In this document: positions 43,801 through 53,700 of the stretch, piece by piece | Layout of the letters: each line of letters begins with the position of its first letter | Numbering within the stretch: the first letter of the stretch is position 1 | Program-made: the position numbers and the translations under genes | NCBI GenBank assembly: GCA_009602725.1 | Contig: WELB01000055.1 | Coordinates: forward strand, 453,227-517,226 | DNA length: 64,000 nucleotides | Direction: 5' to 3' | Origin: Spirogloea muscicola | Taxonomy: Eukaryota > Streptophyta > Zygnematophyceae > Spirogloeales > Spirogloeaceae | The notes under the pieces: generated by a model | The model's input: the letters and a program-made list of their open reading frames with translations, nothing else | The model's database searches: none | What the model was told of the DNA's origin: nothing

Positions 43801-45064
43801 AGCATGTGCATTGGCGCCATGGTGCCTACTCAGGCAATGAGACGTCAAATCCATGTGCCCAACACCTCGGATGCCGACCCTGGCTCCCTCCAGTGAAAAC
43901 ATTAGGGAGGTGCAAGTGGCTTTCAGAAATTACAAGATTCAGAAGTGCAACCAACTGCAATGTTGCAGCAGGACACCATTGAAAGCGGGAGCCAAGATTC
44001 ATGTAGAGTCGGGCTGCTGCCCTGCTTAAAGTCGCCTCTGGTGTGCCTGGTAGATCCGGCAAACGTCACCATAGCCACTGCCCATACTGAGACCCCACGG
44101 GTGCCCTTCACCCTAGGCTGGACGAGGCAAGCAGAACGGATGGAGCTTGGCAGAGACGAGGAAATGAAAAGACAGACGCCTGAAGATGAACGGATTTGAA
44201 GTCTCGTAAAAGTTTAGCCTTGGCTGCCGCTTCTTGATTACTGGCGTGAGAACTCGTGCGACTGTTGGCTTAATTTCACTCAGTGGCCTGCCGTTTCTGC
44301 GCTGAGCGTCAGCACTTCCAGGGTCGGGGCGTCCTCATTTTTTTGTCCAAGGGCTGGCATTCTCACAGCCACTGCCCCTTACTGGGACAAGCCTTCTTTT
44401 CCTGCCGCGAATATGTCCAACTTGCAGGTGCTGATTGTTGGTCATCCAATGGGCTATTAACAGTAGCACTGCTCGTGCTCAGTGTTGCTCTATGTCAAGT
44501 TTGACTCCATGTACTTCAGTGTGCTCACTTTTAACTGGCAAAGCCCACCTCCAGCCGTGCTTTCGTCCTGCTTCTTAGCCCCTCCTAGCCCAGGGCATCG
44601 CCTTGCGTAGACCCTTTGTCCGGACTTCTATTGCCTTATGCGTGAGCAATGCATTGGCTCGGCTAGGTCTTCATTAATTGGTGTGCTCCACGCTTCTCTC
44701 GTAGGGGCCTACTCATCGACCAGTTATCCACTCGCTTGGGCTTGCCTTTCACAAAAACAAAAGAAAGTGCTTGCCCATTGAGGATAGGGGCTGGAAAAGC
44801 CAACCCAAATAAGAATGAACAGAGTACGAGAAGGGGGCCAGGGGAAGCGCTAAGAAAAACAAGCACACAGAAAAAGCTCTCCTAAATGGGGCGACGGCTG
44901 TTGAAGGCCAGGTACAATCGCATGTACAGCCAACACCTTCTCTTCAGCGAACTATACCACTAAAGGCTGGCCCCTCACGGCCATCTCTTCTGGAAGATCT
45001 TCTTTCTTGTCCATCCTTGTTCTGGGCTGGCCTTCACAGCCGTCGCCCCCTTGGGAAGGACTTC
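43801..45064. other. Unassigned sequence with LINE tails
   Basis: No gene is recognised. LINE-type hairpins lie near 44352 (plus), 44788 (minus, with AAAGAAAGTGCTTGCCCATT before it), 44964 (plus) and 45024 (plus). Bases 43900-44330 show nothing. Confidence 0.45.
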
Positions 45065-45790
45065 CTTTCTTCTCTCGTTGAGAAGAGAAAGGAGTGCGCA
45101 TGCAATGGGAGGGAGGCCAATTCAAGCCAGTAGTGTTTAGGCAAAAGCTAGTGCAGAAGTAGAGCTACACAAAGCGAAGCCCTCTGCTAAAAAGAAAGCG
45201 GCTGCTGATATGAAAGAGGGTCCCCTGCTAAGGGGACCCACTTCCAGGAGCCCAGCATCTCTGATCTGCGGCTGCTTAGCAGGGGTTACTGAGTGTCGCG
45301 TAGCTGCTTTATTTCTATTTCTTAGCGCTTCCCCTGGCCCCCTTCTCGTACTCTGTTCATTCTTTTTCGGGCTGGTTGTTCCAGCCCCTATTCTCAATGG
45401 GCGAGCACTTTCTCTGCTAAGGGGGCTTAAGGCAACAGTGCGGAAGCCAGCTGGGGGACTTCCAGTACTCACAGAGTGAACACATGCCAAAGCGACAGGC
45501 TAATTTTAGGAGCCGGAGCACCGCCTCTGAAGCCAGTGGCCTGGCTTTGTGCGCACTCTGTACGCTGATGAATGGCTGAAGCTCGGCAGCGCTGCAAAAG
45601 TAAGCGATGAAAGTACTTGGCTACGAGGTAGTGGCCGTTGAGGAAGCAAGCCCTTGTGATGCTATGGGAGAGAAGGCGCGCGGAGAGCATAAATTGAAAG
45701 GGAGGCCAATTCAAGCCAAAATATTGTTCAGTGTAGTCCAGTGGAAAATAAGCATTGGGTGGAAGAGGTGGCTCTCCCCATGGGGGCAAG
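45065..45790 (-). mobile_element. LINE-B tails and C-terminal piece, head-to-tail
   Basis: Minus-strand LINE-B tail at 45790-45650, then a second LINE-B C-terminal piece (LLLQRCRASAIHQRTECAQS, GFRGGAPAPKISLS at about 45600-45480), and its tail at 45180-45065 (GGGAGGCCAATTCAAGCCAG on plus). A plus-oriented LINE-A end (45230-45450) lies between the second piece and its tail. Confidence 0.65.
45230..45450 (+). mobile_element. LINE-A tail with normal ending
   Basis: Plus-oriented: AGGGGACCCACTTCCAGGAG then SISDLRLLSRGY and TGA, with a tail including CGGGCTGGTTGTTCCAGCCC (45368-45387) and CAATGGGCGAGCACTTTCTC. An 8-bp perfect hairpin (GGGTCCCC...GGGGACCC, 45218-45239) straddles its 5' junction. 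Confidence 0.85.
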
Positions 45791-45799
45791 TGCTCTGAA

Positions 45800-48700
45800 G
45801 GGTAGATCTGGTCGCGGGCGCCGCCGCCGCCGCCGCCACCCCTCTTAAACCCCTGGCCGCCGCCGGCGCCGTCGCCGGCGACGCCCGCCATGGGGTCCGC
45901 GGCGGCGTGCAGCTCTCGGCGTTGTCCTCGGAGCCGGAGTCTCGAACTTCCCCCGGCCAAGTTCGCGTGGGCGCAGCGGTTTCTCACCCTCGCCGCCTTC
46001 CATGCCGCCACCACGCCACCTCCGCCGCAGCCCCCCCTTCTTCCGCCGTCGCCACCCTCGCCTGCGAAGCCCCCGCGCGCGCCGTGCCCCACCTGCCCGC
46101 GGGATTTCGCAACTCCCCATGGTGTCTCTGTGCATCGGCGACACTGCAAGGGGCATGCCAGCCCCACCGGCCCGCCGCCCGCAGCGGCCGTCGCGGCTTG
46201 CAGCCCCATCGTCCAGGCCCTGGCATCCACTCGGGCGGAGCATTCCACGGAGCGTTCCACGGAGGATTCCACGGAGGCCACTACTATCGTCTCCCGCCCG
46301 AGAGAAGTGTCGGGCACCAACGTTATCGCCTCCACCCCTGAGAAGCGAGGGGACCCACGAGGTGACCACGCTCCTCCATCCTCAGGGTACCATGTCCCAT
46401 GTGCTCGGCCCTGACGCCCCTGAGTGTGCTTCTCCGGCGACAGTGGTGCGGCAGCCGCTACCGCCCGCCGAGTCGTCGTCACCACAGCCGCCGACGTCCC
46501 CACCGCCCCCACCTCCTCCGACGCCGCCTTCCCGATCATCCGCCATCCCGCCTCTCGAGCCGCCCAGCCTTCCACAGTCGGCGCCATCGACGCCCCCCCC
46601 ATCTCCGCCGCCTCCACCCCCGCCGAGCGAGCCGGCTCCACCGCCGTCGCCCTCTCCTCCCTCGCCCGACCCGCCTCGGTGCCAGCTTTGCCAGAGGACC
46701 TTCACCACGCGGTCCGGCCGGTCCAACCACCAGCGAACTTGCGCGGGCAACATCAACCGTGCGGAGCAGGCGCGGAGCGCAGCGGCGGCGGGTGGTCGTC
46801 GGGGCAGACCAGGCAGGCCTCCCGCGCCGTCCCCGCCCACGCCTCACCACTGGCAGTGGCTGGCCGACCTTGACCTGGCCGCAGTTCACCGCCAGGCGGC
46901 CCTGCCGCTCCTACGCCATGTTCCACGCTGGGCACGCCCACACCTCCGCCGCGCGCTCCGCCCGGTGACACAGCGGATCGTCGCGGACCACAGAGACGAG
47001 GCGGCGTGGAAGCTGTTCATCCTCTTCCCCCGGCTGTTGCTCGGGCGGGTCTCTCTCGACAGCCGCAAGCAGGGCCAGCAGCCCCTCTTGGAACGCGTCC
47101 AGTTGTTCGAGAGCGGGCACTGGGAGGAGCTCCTGGCGAGGCACGACGCAGCCGTGGCGGCATCCGAAGCCAACCGTGGTGGTCGAGGGGCAACACACGA
47201 CCGGGCCGCCAGCGTCCGCAGGGCTCTTCGCTACGGCCACGCGGGCGAGCTCTCCCGGGCTGTGCAGGCCCTGGACGATGCGATGCTGGCGCCGACCAAT
47301 GCGGCAACCCGGGCGGCTCTGGACTCCCTCCACCCCCCGTCCAGCTCCCCCCTGCCACCGTGGTTGGCCGCGTTCGCCCCGCCGGAGGAGGTGGTCTTGG
47401 ACGCCGACGCCCTCATGAAGGCTCTCCAGACCAGCCGTCGCGCAGCCGCCGGCGGCCCCTCCCGCATGCTAACTGAGCACCTGCGGGAGATCTTCCTTGA
47501 GGGTGAGGCAACAGACTTCAACGCGCTGCTGCAGATCTGCCAGCATATGGCCCGCGACAATGTGCCGGCCAGCATCCGCGGCGTACTGTGCACCAGCACG
47601 CTGCTCGCCCTCGACAAGCCGAGCGGGGGAGTCAGGCCCATTGCCATTGGGGAGGTCCTGTACCGCCTGGTGAGCCGCGTACTCTGGCAGCAGCATGCGG
47701 GGCCGGCGCAGGTGCACATGGCGCCACACCAGTACGGCGCGGGGCTGCGGAGTGGGGGCGAGGCCGTCGTCCATGGGGTTCGTGCGACCTTGGACCAGCA
47801 CCCGGGGTGGCTGGTGCTGGCCGTTGACGTGAAGAATGCCTTCAACACTGTGGAGCGCGCCAGCATTGCGGAGGAGCTCCGGGCATCCTTCCCCTCCCTG
47901 GTACCCTTTTTCCGCTTGGGGTACGGTCAGCCCAGCGACCTCCTCTGGCGGACAGGGGGAGATCAAGTGGAGGTCCTGCAGTCCCAAGCGGGCACGCGGC
48001 AAGGAGACCCCCTCGCCGGCTTCTACTTTGCGCTCGCTCACCACCGGGCCCTGCAGGCAACCGCCGCGGCACACCCAGGAGTCCTACTCCCCTCCTTCGC
48101 GGACGACACCACCATCGTCGGCCCTCCGGAAGACGTGGCGGCGGCCTTCATCACCCTTGAGCTACAGCTGGCCACCCTCGGCCTGTCCACCCGGGCGTCA
48201 AAGTGCGCGGCCTGGTCTCCCAGCGGCCTCCCACCCAACCTGACGCTGCCCACCGGCTGCCAAACTCCAGCAGATGGCTTCACCCTGCTGGGGGTCCCCA
48301 TCGGCGCGCCGTCCTTCGTGGAGGGGCAGCTGCGAGCCCGCCTGGCGGAGCACCTTCAGCCTGCGGCCCGGCTTCCCGAGCTGGACGACATGCAACTATC
48401 GCTGGCCATGTTGACCAGGGCCATTGGGCAGCGGCCCCAGTACCTGACGCGGGCCACTCCGCCGTCCCCTGGGGCGTTGGCAGCGTATGCAGATTTCGAT
48501 GCAAGCATGGTGGCGAGCTTGGCGGCCCTGGTCCGCCACCAGGGCTTCCTCCAGTCGCCAGCAGCTATCCACCAGGCGGCGCTACCCCTCAGCCACGGTG
48601 GTCTCGGCCTGCGCCCGCTCGCTCGTTCTTGCCGGGCGGCATACCTCGGCAGCTGGGCGCAGACTGCCGCCTCCGTGGCCCAGCGCTTCTTGGTCCACGG

Positions 48701-49930
48701 CCGGCGGGCACTGGAGCAGGCGGTGGCGGAGGTCGACATGGGCCCGCTGCCGTTCCAGGTGTCGCTTCGCTCCGCCCACCAGGAGCTGCTCGCGGCGCAC
48801 CCGGACCTGGCCGGCCAGGCGGTATCCTTTGCGCACCTCGCGCACACCGCCGACTTGCGCGTCCAAGCGCGCATCGCGGCAGTGGTCGACAAGGCCGCCT
48901 ACACCACCGCCGTGCTCCAGCTCCCCGAGGCCGACTTGCGCGGGCGCGCGAGACTCCACTCGGCCTCTTCCCCGGGGGCTGCGGCGTGGCTCCAGGCCCT
49001 CCCCCTCTACGACGCCCTCACCCTCCCGGACGAGGTATTCCGAAGTGCCGTCCACCGGCTCCTGGGCCTACTGCCGCCATGTCTCCAGGGTGTGCGTCAA
49101 TGTGAGTGTGGCGAGCGCGGGACCGAGCCTGGAGAGCTGGCTGCTCATGTTCTGCGCTGTTCCCACGGCGGAGAGCGGACAGCGGCCCACGACCGCCTCC
49201 GCGACGTAATGCATGGCATCCTGTTGGAGGCTGGTTTCTCCGTGGCAGCAGAGCACTCCGGAATCATGCCAATCCAGCACAGGGCCGACGGTCTCCATGC
49301 CAGGCGTGTAGACCTGGTGGCCACCCGACAGGCCGGCGGGCCACGTCTTCTCCTGGACGTGGTGACTACTGATGCCTATGACCGCTCACACCCAGCCAAA
49401 TGTGCCACCACGGCTGGGTATGCGGTCGCCTGCGCTGCTCGGGCCAAAGAGCTGAAGTACGCGGATCATCCGCGGGAAGACGAGTTCTTCCCGTTGGCCA
49501 TCGACACACATGGGGCGCTGGGCGCTCGGTGGCTCGAGCTGCTCACCCAGCTCGCCCGCCACACCATCGCCCGGCGCTTCCATGGGGAGCCGGTTGACTT
49601 CCCTGCAGCCGGGTCGCTGGCGCAAGTGTATCGAATGCGCCTGGCCGTCTCGCTGCAGAGGTCCATGGCCCGGGCGCTGCACCTTCGTGCCGGCAGAGCC
49701 CTCGCTGCTGCCTCTGGCTCTGGCCAGGGGACCCACTTCCAGGAGCCCAGCATCTCTGATCTGCGGCTGCTTAGCAGAGATAAGGGGAAGGGGCAAGGAA
49801 GGGGCGAGCCCTTCTTTCCGTACTAGGTTCACTCGTTTTTTGGGCTGGCTTTTCCAGCCCCGATCCTCAATGGGCGCGCCCTTCTCTTCTTCGGGCTGGC
49901 TTTTCACAGCCCTTGCCCCCATTGGGGGAG
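45800..49930 (+). mobile_element. Near-complete LINE-A (RLE-type non-LTR retrotransposon)
   Basis: The longest LINE in the window. It has a GC-rich leader from about 45800, one long coding region (next entry) and a 3' tail with two hairpins: GGGCTGGCTTTTCCAGCCCC at 49839 and CGGGCTGGCTTTTCACAGCC at 49887. The domain order (zinc fingers, RT, CCHC, restriction-like endonuclease) is that of the R2/NeSL type. The exact 5' end and target duplication cannot be fixed because both flanks are other LINE tails. Partial copies are at 29.7, 30.8, 34.4, 37.5 and 45.2 kb. Confidence 0.88.
45890..49826 (+). CDS. LINE-A polyprotein: zinc fingers, RT, endonuclease
   Basis: The main frame (ATG 46002 to 49826, 1274 aa) holds a C2HC finger CQLCQRTFTTRSGRSNHQRT-C (about residue 227), RT with LDKPSGGVRPIAIGEVLYRL (about 536), AVDVKNAFNTVERASIAEEL, GTRQGDPLAGFYFALAHHRA and PSFADDTTIVG (about 699), a CECGERG...HVLRCSHGG finger (about 1033), and an endonuclease with RRVDLVATR, LLLDVVTTDAYD and AKELKYADH (about 1101-1160). 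An upstream frame from ATG 45890 carries another finger, CPTCPRDFATPHGVSVHRRH-C, so one frameshift around 46350-46400 probably separates the true N-terminus from the rest. A proline-rich segment lies between the fingers. The end is abnormal: SISDLRLLSR runs on into DKGKGQGRGEPFFPY because the usual G-Y-stop and early tail are deleted. All visible RT and endonuclease residues are kept. Confidence 0.9.
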
Positions 49931-49934
49931 CCAC

Positions 49935-50210
49935 TTCTTCTTCGGAAGGAAATATTTCGAGTATTTGAAACAAACGAAGGCCAAATGGCCAAGTACAGAA
50001 GAAAAGAAAGTGCTCGCCCATTTAGGATAGGGCTGGAAAAGCCAGCCCAAAAAAGAATGAACCGAGCACGAGAAGGGGGGCCAGGGGAAGCGCTAAGAAA
50101 AACACGCACACAAAGAATCAAAGCAGCTACGAATCACTCGGTAAGAAATGGCATGAAAGCGCGGCCAGATTGACTGGTGGCTGGGAAAGGCCAGCCCAAA
50201 GTTCGGGGGC
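49935..50210. repeat. Cluster of LINE tails
   Basis: LINE-C-type tail fragment at 49945-50000 (AAATATTTCGAGTATTTGAA, then GAAGGCCAAATGGCCAAGTA on plus), a minus LINE-A-type tail at 50005-50110 (GGGCTGGAAAAGCCAGCCC at 50029), and a minus LINE-E-type tail at 50158-50205 (GCGCGGCCAGATTGACTGGT, GGCTGGGAAAGGCCAGCCC). At least three tail types are packed in under 300 bp. Confidence 0.7.
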
Positions 50211-50768
50211 CGCCCATCAGTCGCGTCCCGGGCCCGACAAAGCGCCAAAGAGAGTCTGGACTTTGTTTATGGGCGCGCACCAATTCTTCCTCACAGCCAC
50301 CAGCCCACTCCTTGAAGCGTCTTATATGTGGAAGCCCCACCAGATTCTGCCGTCAGGCGATGCTGGTGCAACAACGACAACGCTCAAACACTGAAAACGA
50401 CGATCAGGGCTTGGGGCCGAGCCACCGCCGAGGGGGGCTTCCACCGACCCCAACCCCAGCCCTTTCTACCCCACGCCCGGGCCCCTAGGGACACGGGGAG
50501 CGCCGGCCCAGCCGCCGCCATTGCCCGCCGCCGCCGGCACCGCCGTCGCAGCCTCCGCGCCGTCGTCGGCGCTCGTGGCCCGCCGTGGTGCTCGCTGCGT
50601 CGTGTGCGGCACAGCAGGCGCTGTGCTGCCCCGCCTCTCTCAAGGCCTCGCCAGGTTGCCCGCCTCTCTCGTGCCTCGTCGCCCGGGAACGCGCGCTCGC
50701 CCTCCTGGCTCTCCGCCGGCCATGGCGGGGGCAGCAGTTGCGGCCGCGCGCCCGCCGACCGCGCTGTG
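50211..50768 (+). promoter_or_regulatory. GC-rich upstream region of MAP3K gene
   Basis: Strongly GC-rich sequence between the LINE tails and the kinase start codon. It should contain the promoter and 5' leader. Long frames on both strands are compositional. No specific element is recognised. Confidence 0.35.
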
Positions 50769-53700
50769 ATGGCGCGCTCTGCCGGCGCTCACGCTCCAAA
50801 GTCGAAGGTCCTCAATGACAAATATGTGAGCTTGCAGCTGCCATCCCTGTGAGATTGCCATGCTTGCTACCAGGAAAGACCTAGCTGCTGTCGGAGGAAG
50901 AAACATGCCATTGTTGTTCAGAGTCTACCGCGCTCCGTGACCAGGGCACTCGGCTTCCTCTCAATCCTCTCTGCCTCTCTGAGCTGAAACCTATGGTGTC
51001 AGAGCAATGTTGTTCATTGACGAAACAGACAGGTCGATACTGCGTACCTGAGGCAGCGATAATCTCACAACTGCAGCTGCTCGGGGATGAGATCGGGAAG
51101 GGTGCGTATGGGAGGGTGTACAAGGGCGTGGATCTGCAGAATGGTGACTTTGTGGCTATCAAGCAGGTCTCGCTTGAAAACATTCCGTCTGAAGATCTCG
51201 CCAGCATCATGGTGTGTCCTCTCCCTTTGTCCAGGCACTCAAGGTCCATCGTGTTTGTAAGCCGAGCACCTGCAGCCCTCTGCCTGCTGATATATGTTGG
51301 CATTGGACCTTTGTTCCGAATGTGGCTATCCTTTCCTAGTGCTTGCTAGTGCAATCAGACGGATTCAGTCATTCCTGCACATTTGGAAAGTCTAGATTTC
51401 ATGAATCTCCTACAAAGCACAGCCTTGCAACAGATGTGGTCAGCACATATCAAGTTGCTGAGACCTGTCTCAGCGTCCTGACTACGGGACGCATAGACTC
51501 ATCTATCTTTCAATGCCATCATGAACCATCTGATCTGACTGAAGTAGCCCTCTGTGTTGTGGGTGGCTGCCGGGTTGCTGCTGTGCAGCAAGAGATTGAC
51601 CTTTTGAAGGTATGTGCATCAGGCCTGCAACCTAACTCGCCGGACTCCATTCTGCCTATGCTCCAGAAATCTTACATTGACCTGTCCGAGCCACTGAACC
51701 TGGGTTGCTATTGCACCCTCAAGCATTTTGAGGGATGGTGTCTCTTTATCTCTGCCCTTGTACCATACATTAACTGCTGTTCTGGCTTCACAGAATCTCA
51801 ATCACAGGAACATTGTCAAATACCTTGGTTCTTTCAAGACCAAGTCACACTTGTACATCATACTAGAGTAAGCTAAACCCTCTGATCTCCCATCTCCTTC
51901 TTGTCAGTTGACATGCGTTTCGGAAGTGTAGTTGGCTTGCTTGTACTGCAGATTTCTGTAAGTTGTCCTCTCATTTGGTGCAATGCAAATATATTACTAT
52001 ATGGTGCTGGCTCAGCGGTGCTCTGAGCAGACAGTAACCGAGTTACAATATGACACAGCCAGCTGATTGTGCAAGTCTTGCATGAGCAGGTATGTGGAGA
52101 ATGGATCTCTTGCAAGTATTATCAAGCCCAGCAAATTTGGAGCCTTTCCAGAGTCTTTGGTGGCCATTTACATTGCTCAGGTACGCTGTTTCAAGTGGTT
52201 ATTTTTATTGCAAGCACGCAGCATCTATTTGCTCTGCTCTCACTGTCAGCTCAATACATGAGGACATCGAGATTGTCTTTGAAGCTGAGCATCAGCAAGA
52301 AGTTTGTAGGATATCCTGGTTATTCAGTGTTCGCTGGTGCTCTGAGGCTGCTTAAGTATCCTAAAAGTTCATGTGCCGCTTCAATAGAGCAGGAAACAAA
52401 GCTTGCTCTTACAACAATGTGCTGAGCCTGATCAAAGTGTCTGTGATGTAATTATATGGTGCAGGTCCTTGAGGGGCTCGTGTATCTGCATGAGCAAGGA
52501 GTCATACACAGAGACATCAAGGGTGCCAACATCCTTACGACTAAGGAGGTATAGGATACTACTGAAGAAACTCAAATGCATGGTCTACCATATCAAGTAG
52601 CTGGAACGTGTTTGCAAAGCATCGACTAAACCATGATCGAAGCCCTCGTACATTGTGAACTGTGGTCCTGGTTCAGCACCCCCCTTGAGATGCTTCTTCA
52701 TGGACAGCCATCTGCTTGCATGCAGGGTTTGGTAAAGCTTGCAGATTTTGGAGTAGCCACGAAGTTGAACGAGGTTGATCACAATGCCCAATCAAGCCAT
52801 CCTGTTGGCACTCCATACTGGATGGCTCCTGAGGTAGTTAATTTATCCATTTTAAGCACACCAGCAGGCATACATTACTTGCTTTTGCAGTGTGCTTGGA
52901 TCACATATTGACTTTGCAGTGCGGCTCATTGAACATCTCACTTCACTGTATGTAGCCTGTGGCTGGTTGTGATACAAGATTCTGTACATATTTCACCTTA
53001 GGGCACTCTGATCATCCAAGCTGATTGATGTCCTTTTTCCACAATTCCATGAGATGCAGGTGATTGAGATGTCAGGTGTGTCAGCAGCATCTGACATCTG
53101 GAGTGTGGGCTGCACAGTAATTGAGCTTCTGACCTGTGCGCCACCTTATTATGACCTCCACCATATGCCAGCCCTCTTTCGCATAGTACAGGTGTGCCTG
53201 CAGTCAGTGTAGAATTCACATTGACCCTAGGGCTTTTGGTTCCTTGGATATGCATCAGTAAGGATCTCACAATGTGCTTAACAGCAAGTAGTGCAGGCTC
53301 ATGCATCCTCTCCTCTATTTGTGATCAGCCGCCCTTTGTTATTGGTAGTCATGAATATCATTGTGGGACCTGCGTATATGAATATCTTTTCAAGATTCAC
53401 CTAGGGCCATGCTGGGCACTAAGTGCAACTTCTCGTAGTTGCAGGATGACAAGCCTCCACTCCCAGATCATCTTTCTGCTTCACTTCGGGAGTTTCTTGA
53501 GCTGTGCTTTCAGAAGGTAGATCTTCTGCTTCTTTCTTGTCATTGCTACGTTTGTGCCCTCATAGCTCACCAAGTTTGATCAACATCATGTATGTCTGGT
53601 GCTTGGCCATGACAAGGATTGCAGACAAGGTGGACCACAGTGCTTTCTGGGCACACGCCTTTGTACTGACTGTCTGCTTAGCACTTATTGTGCACTGAAG

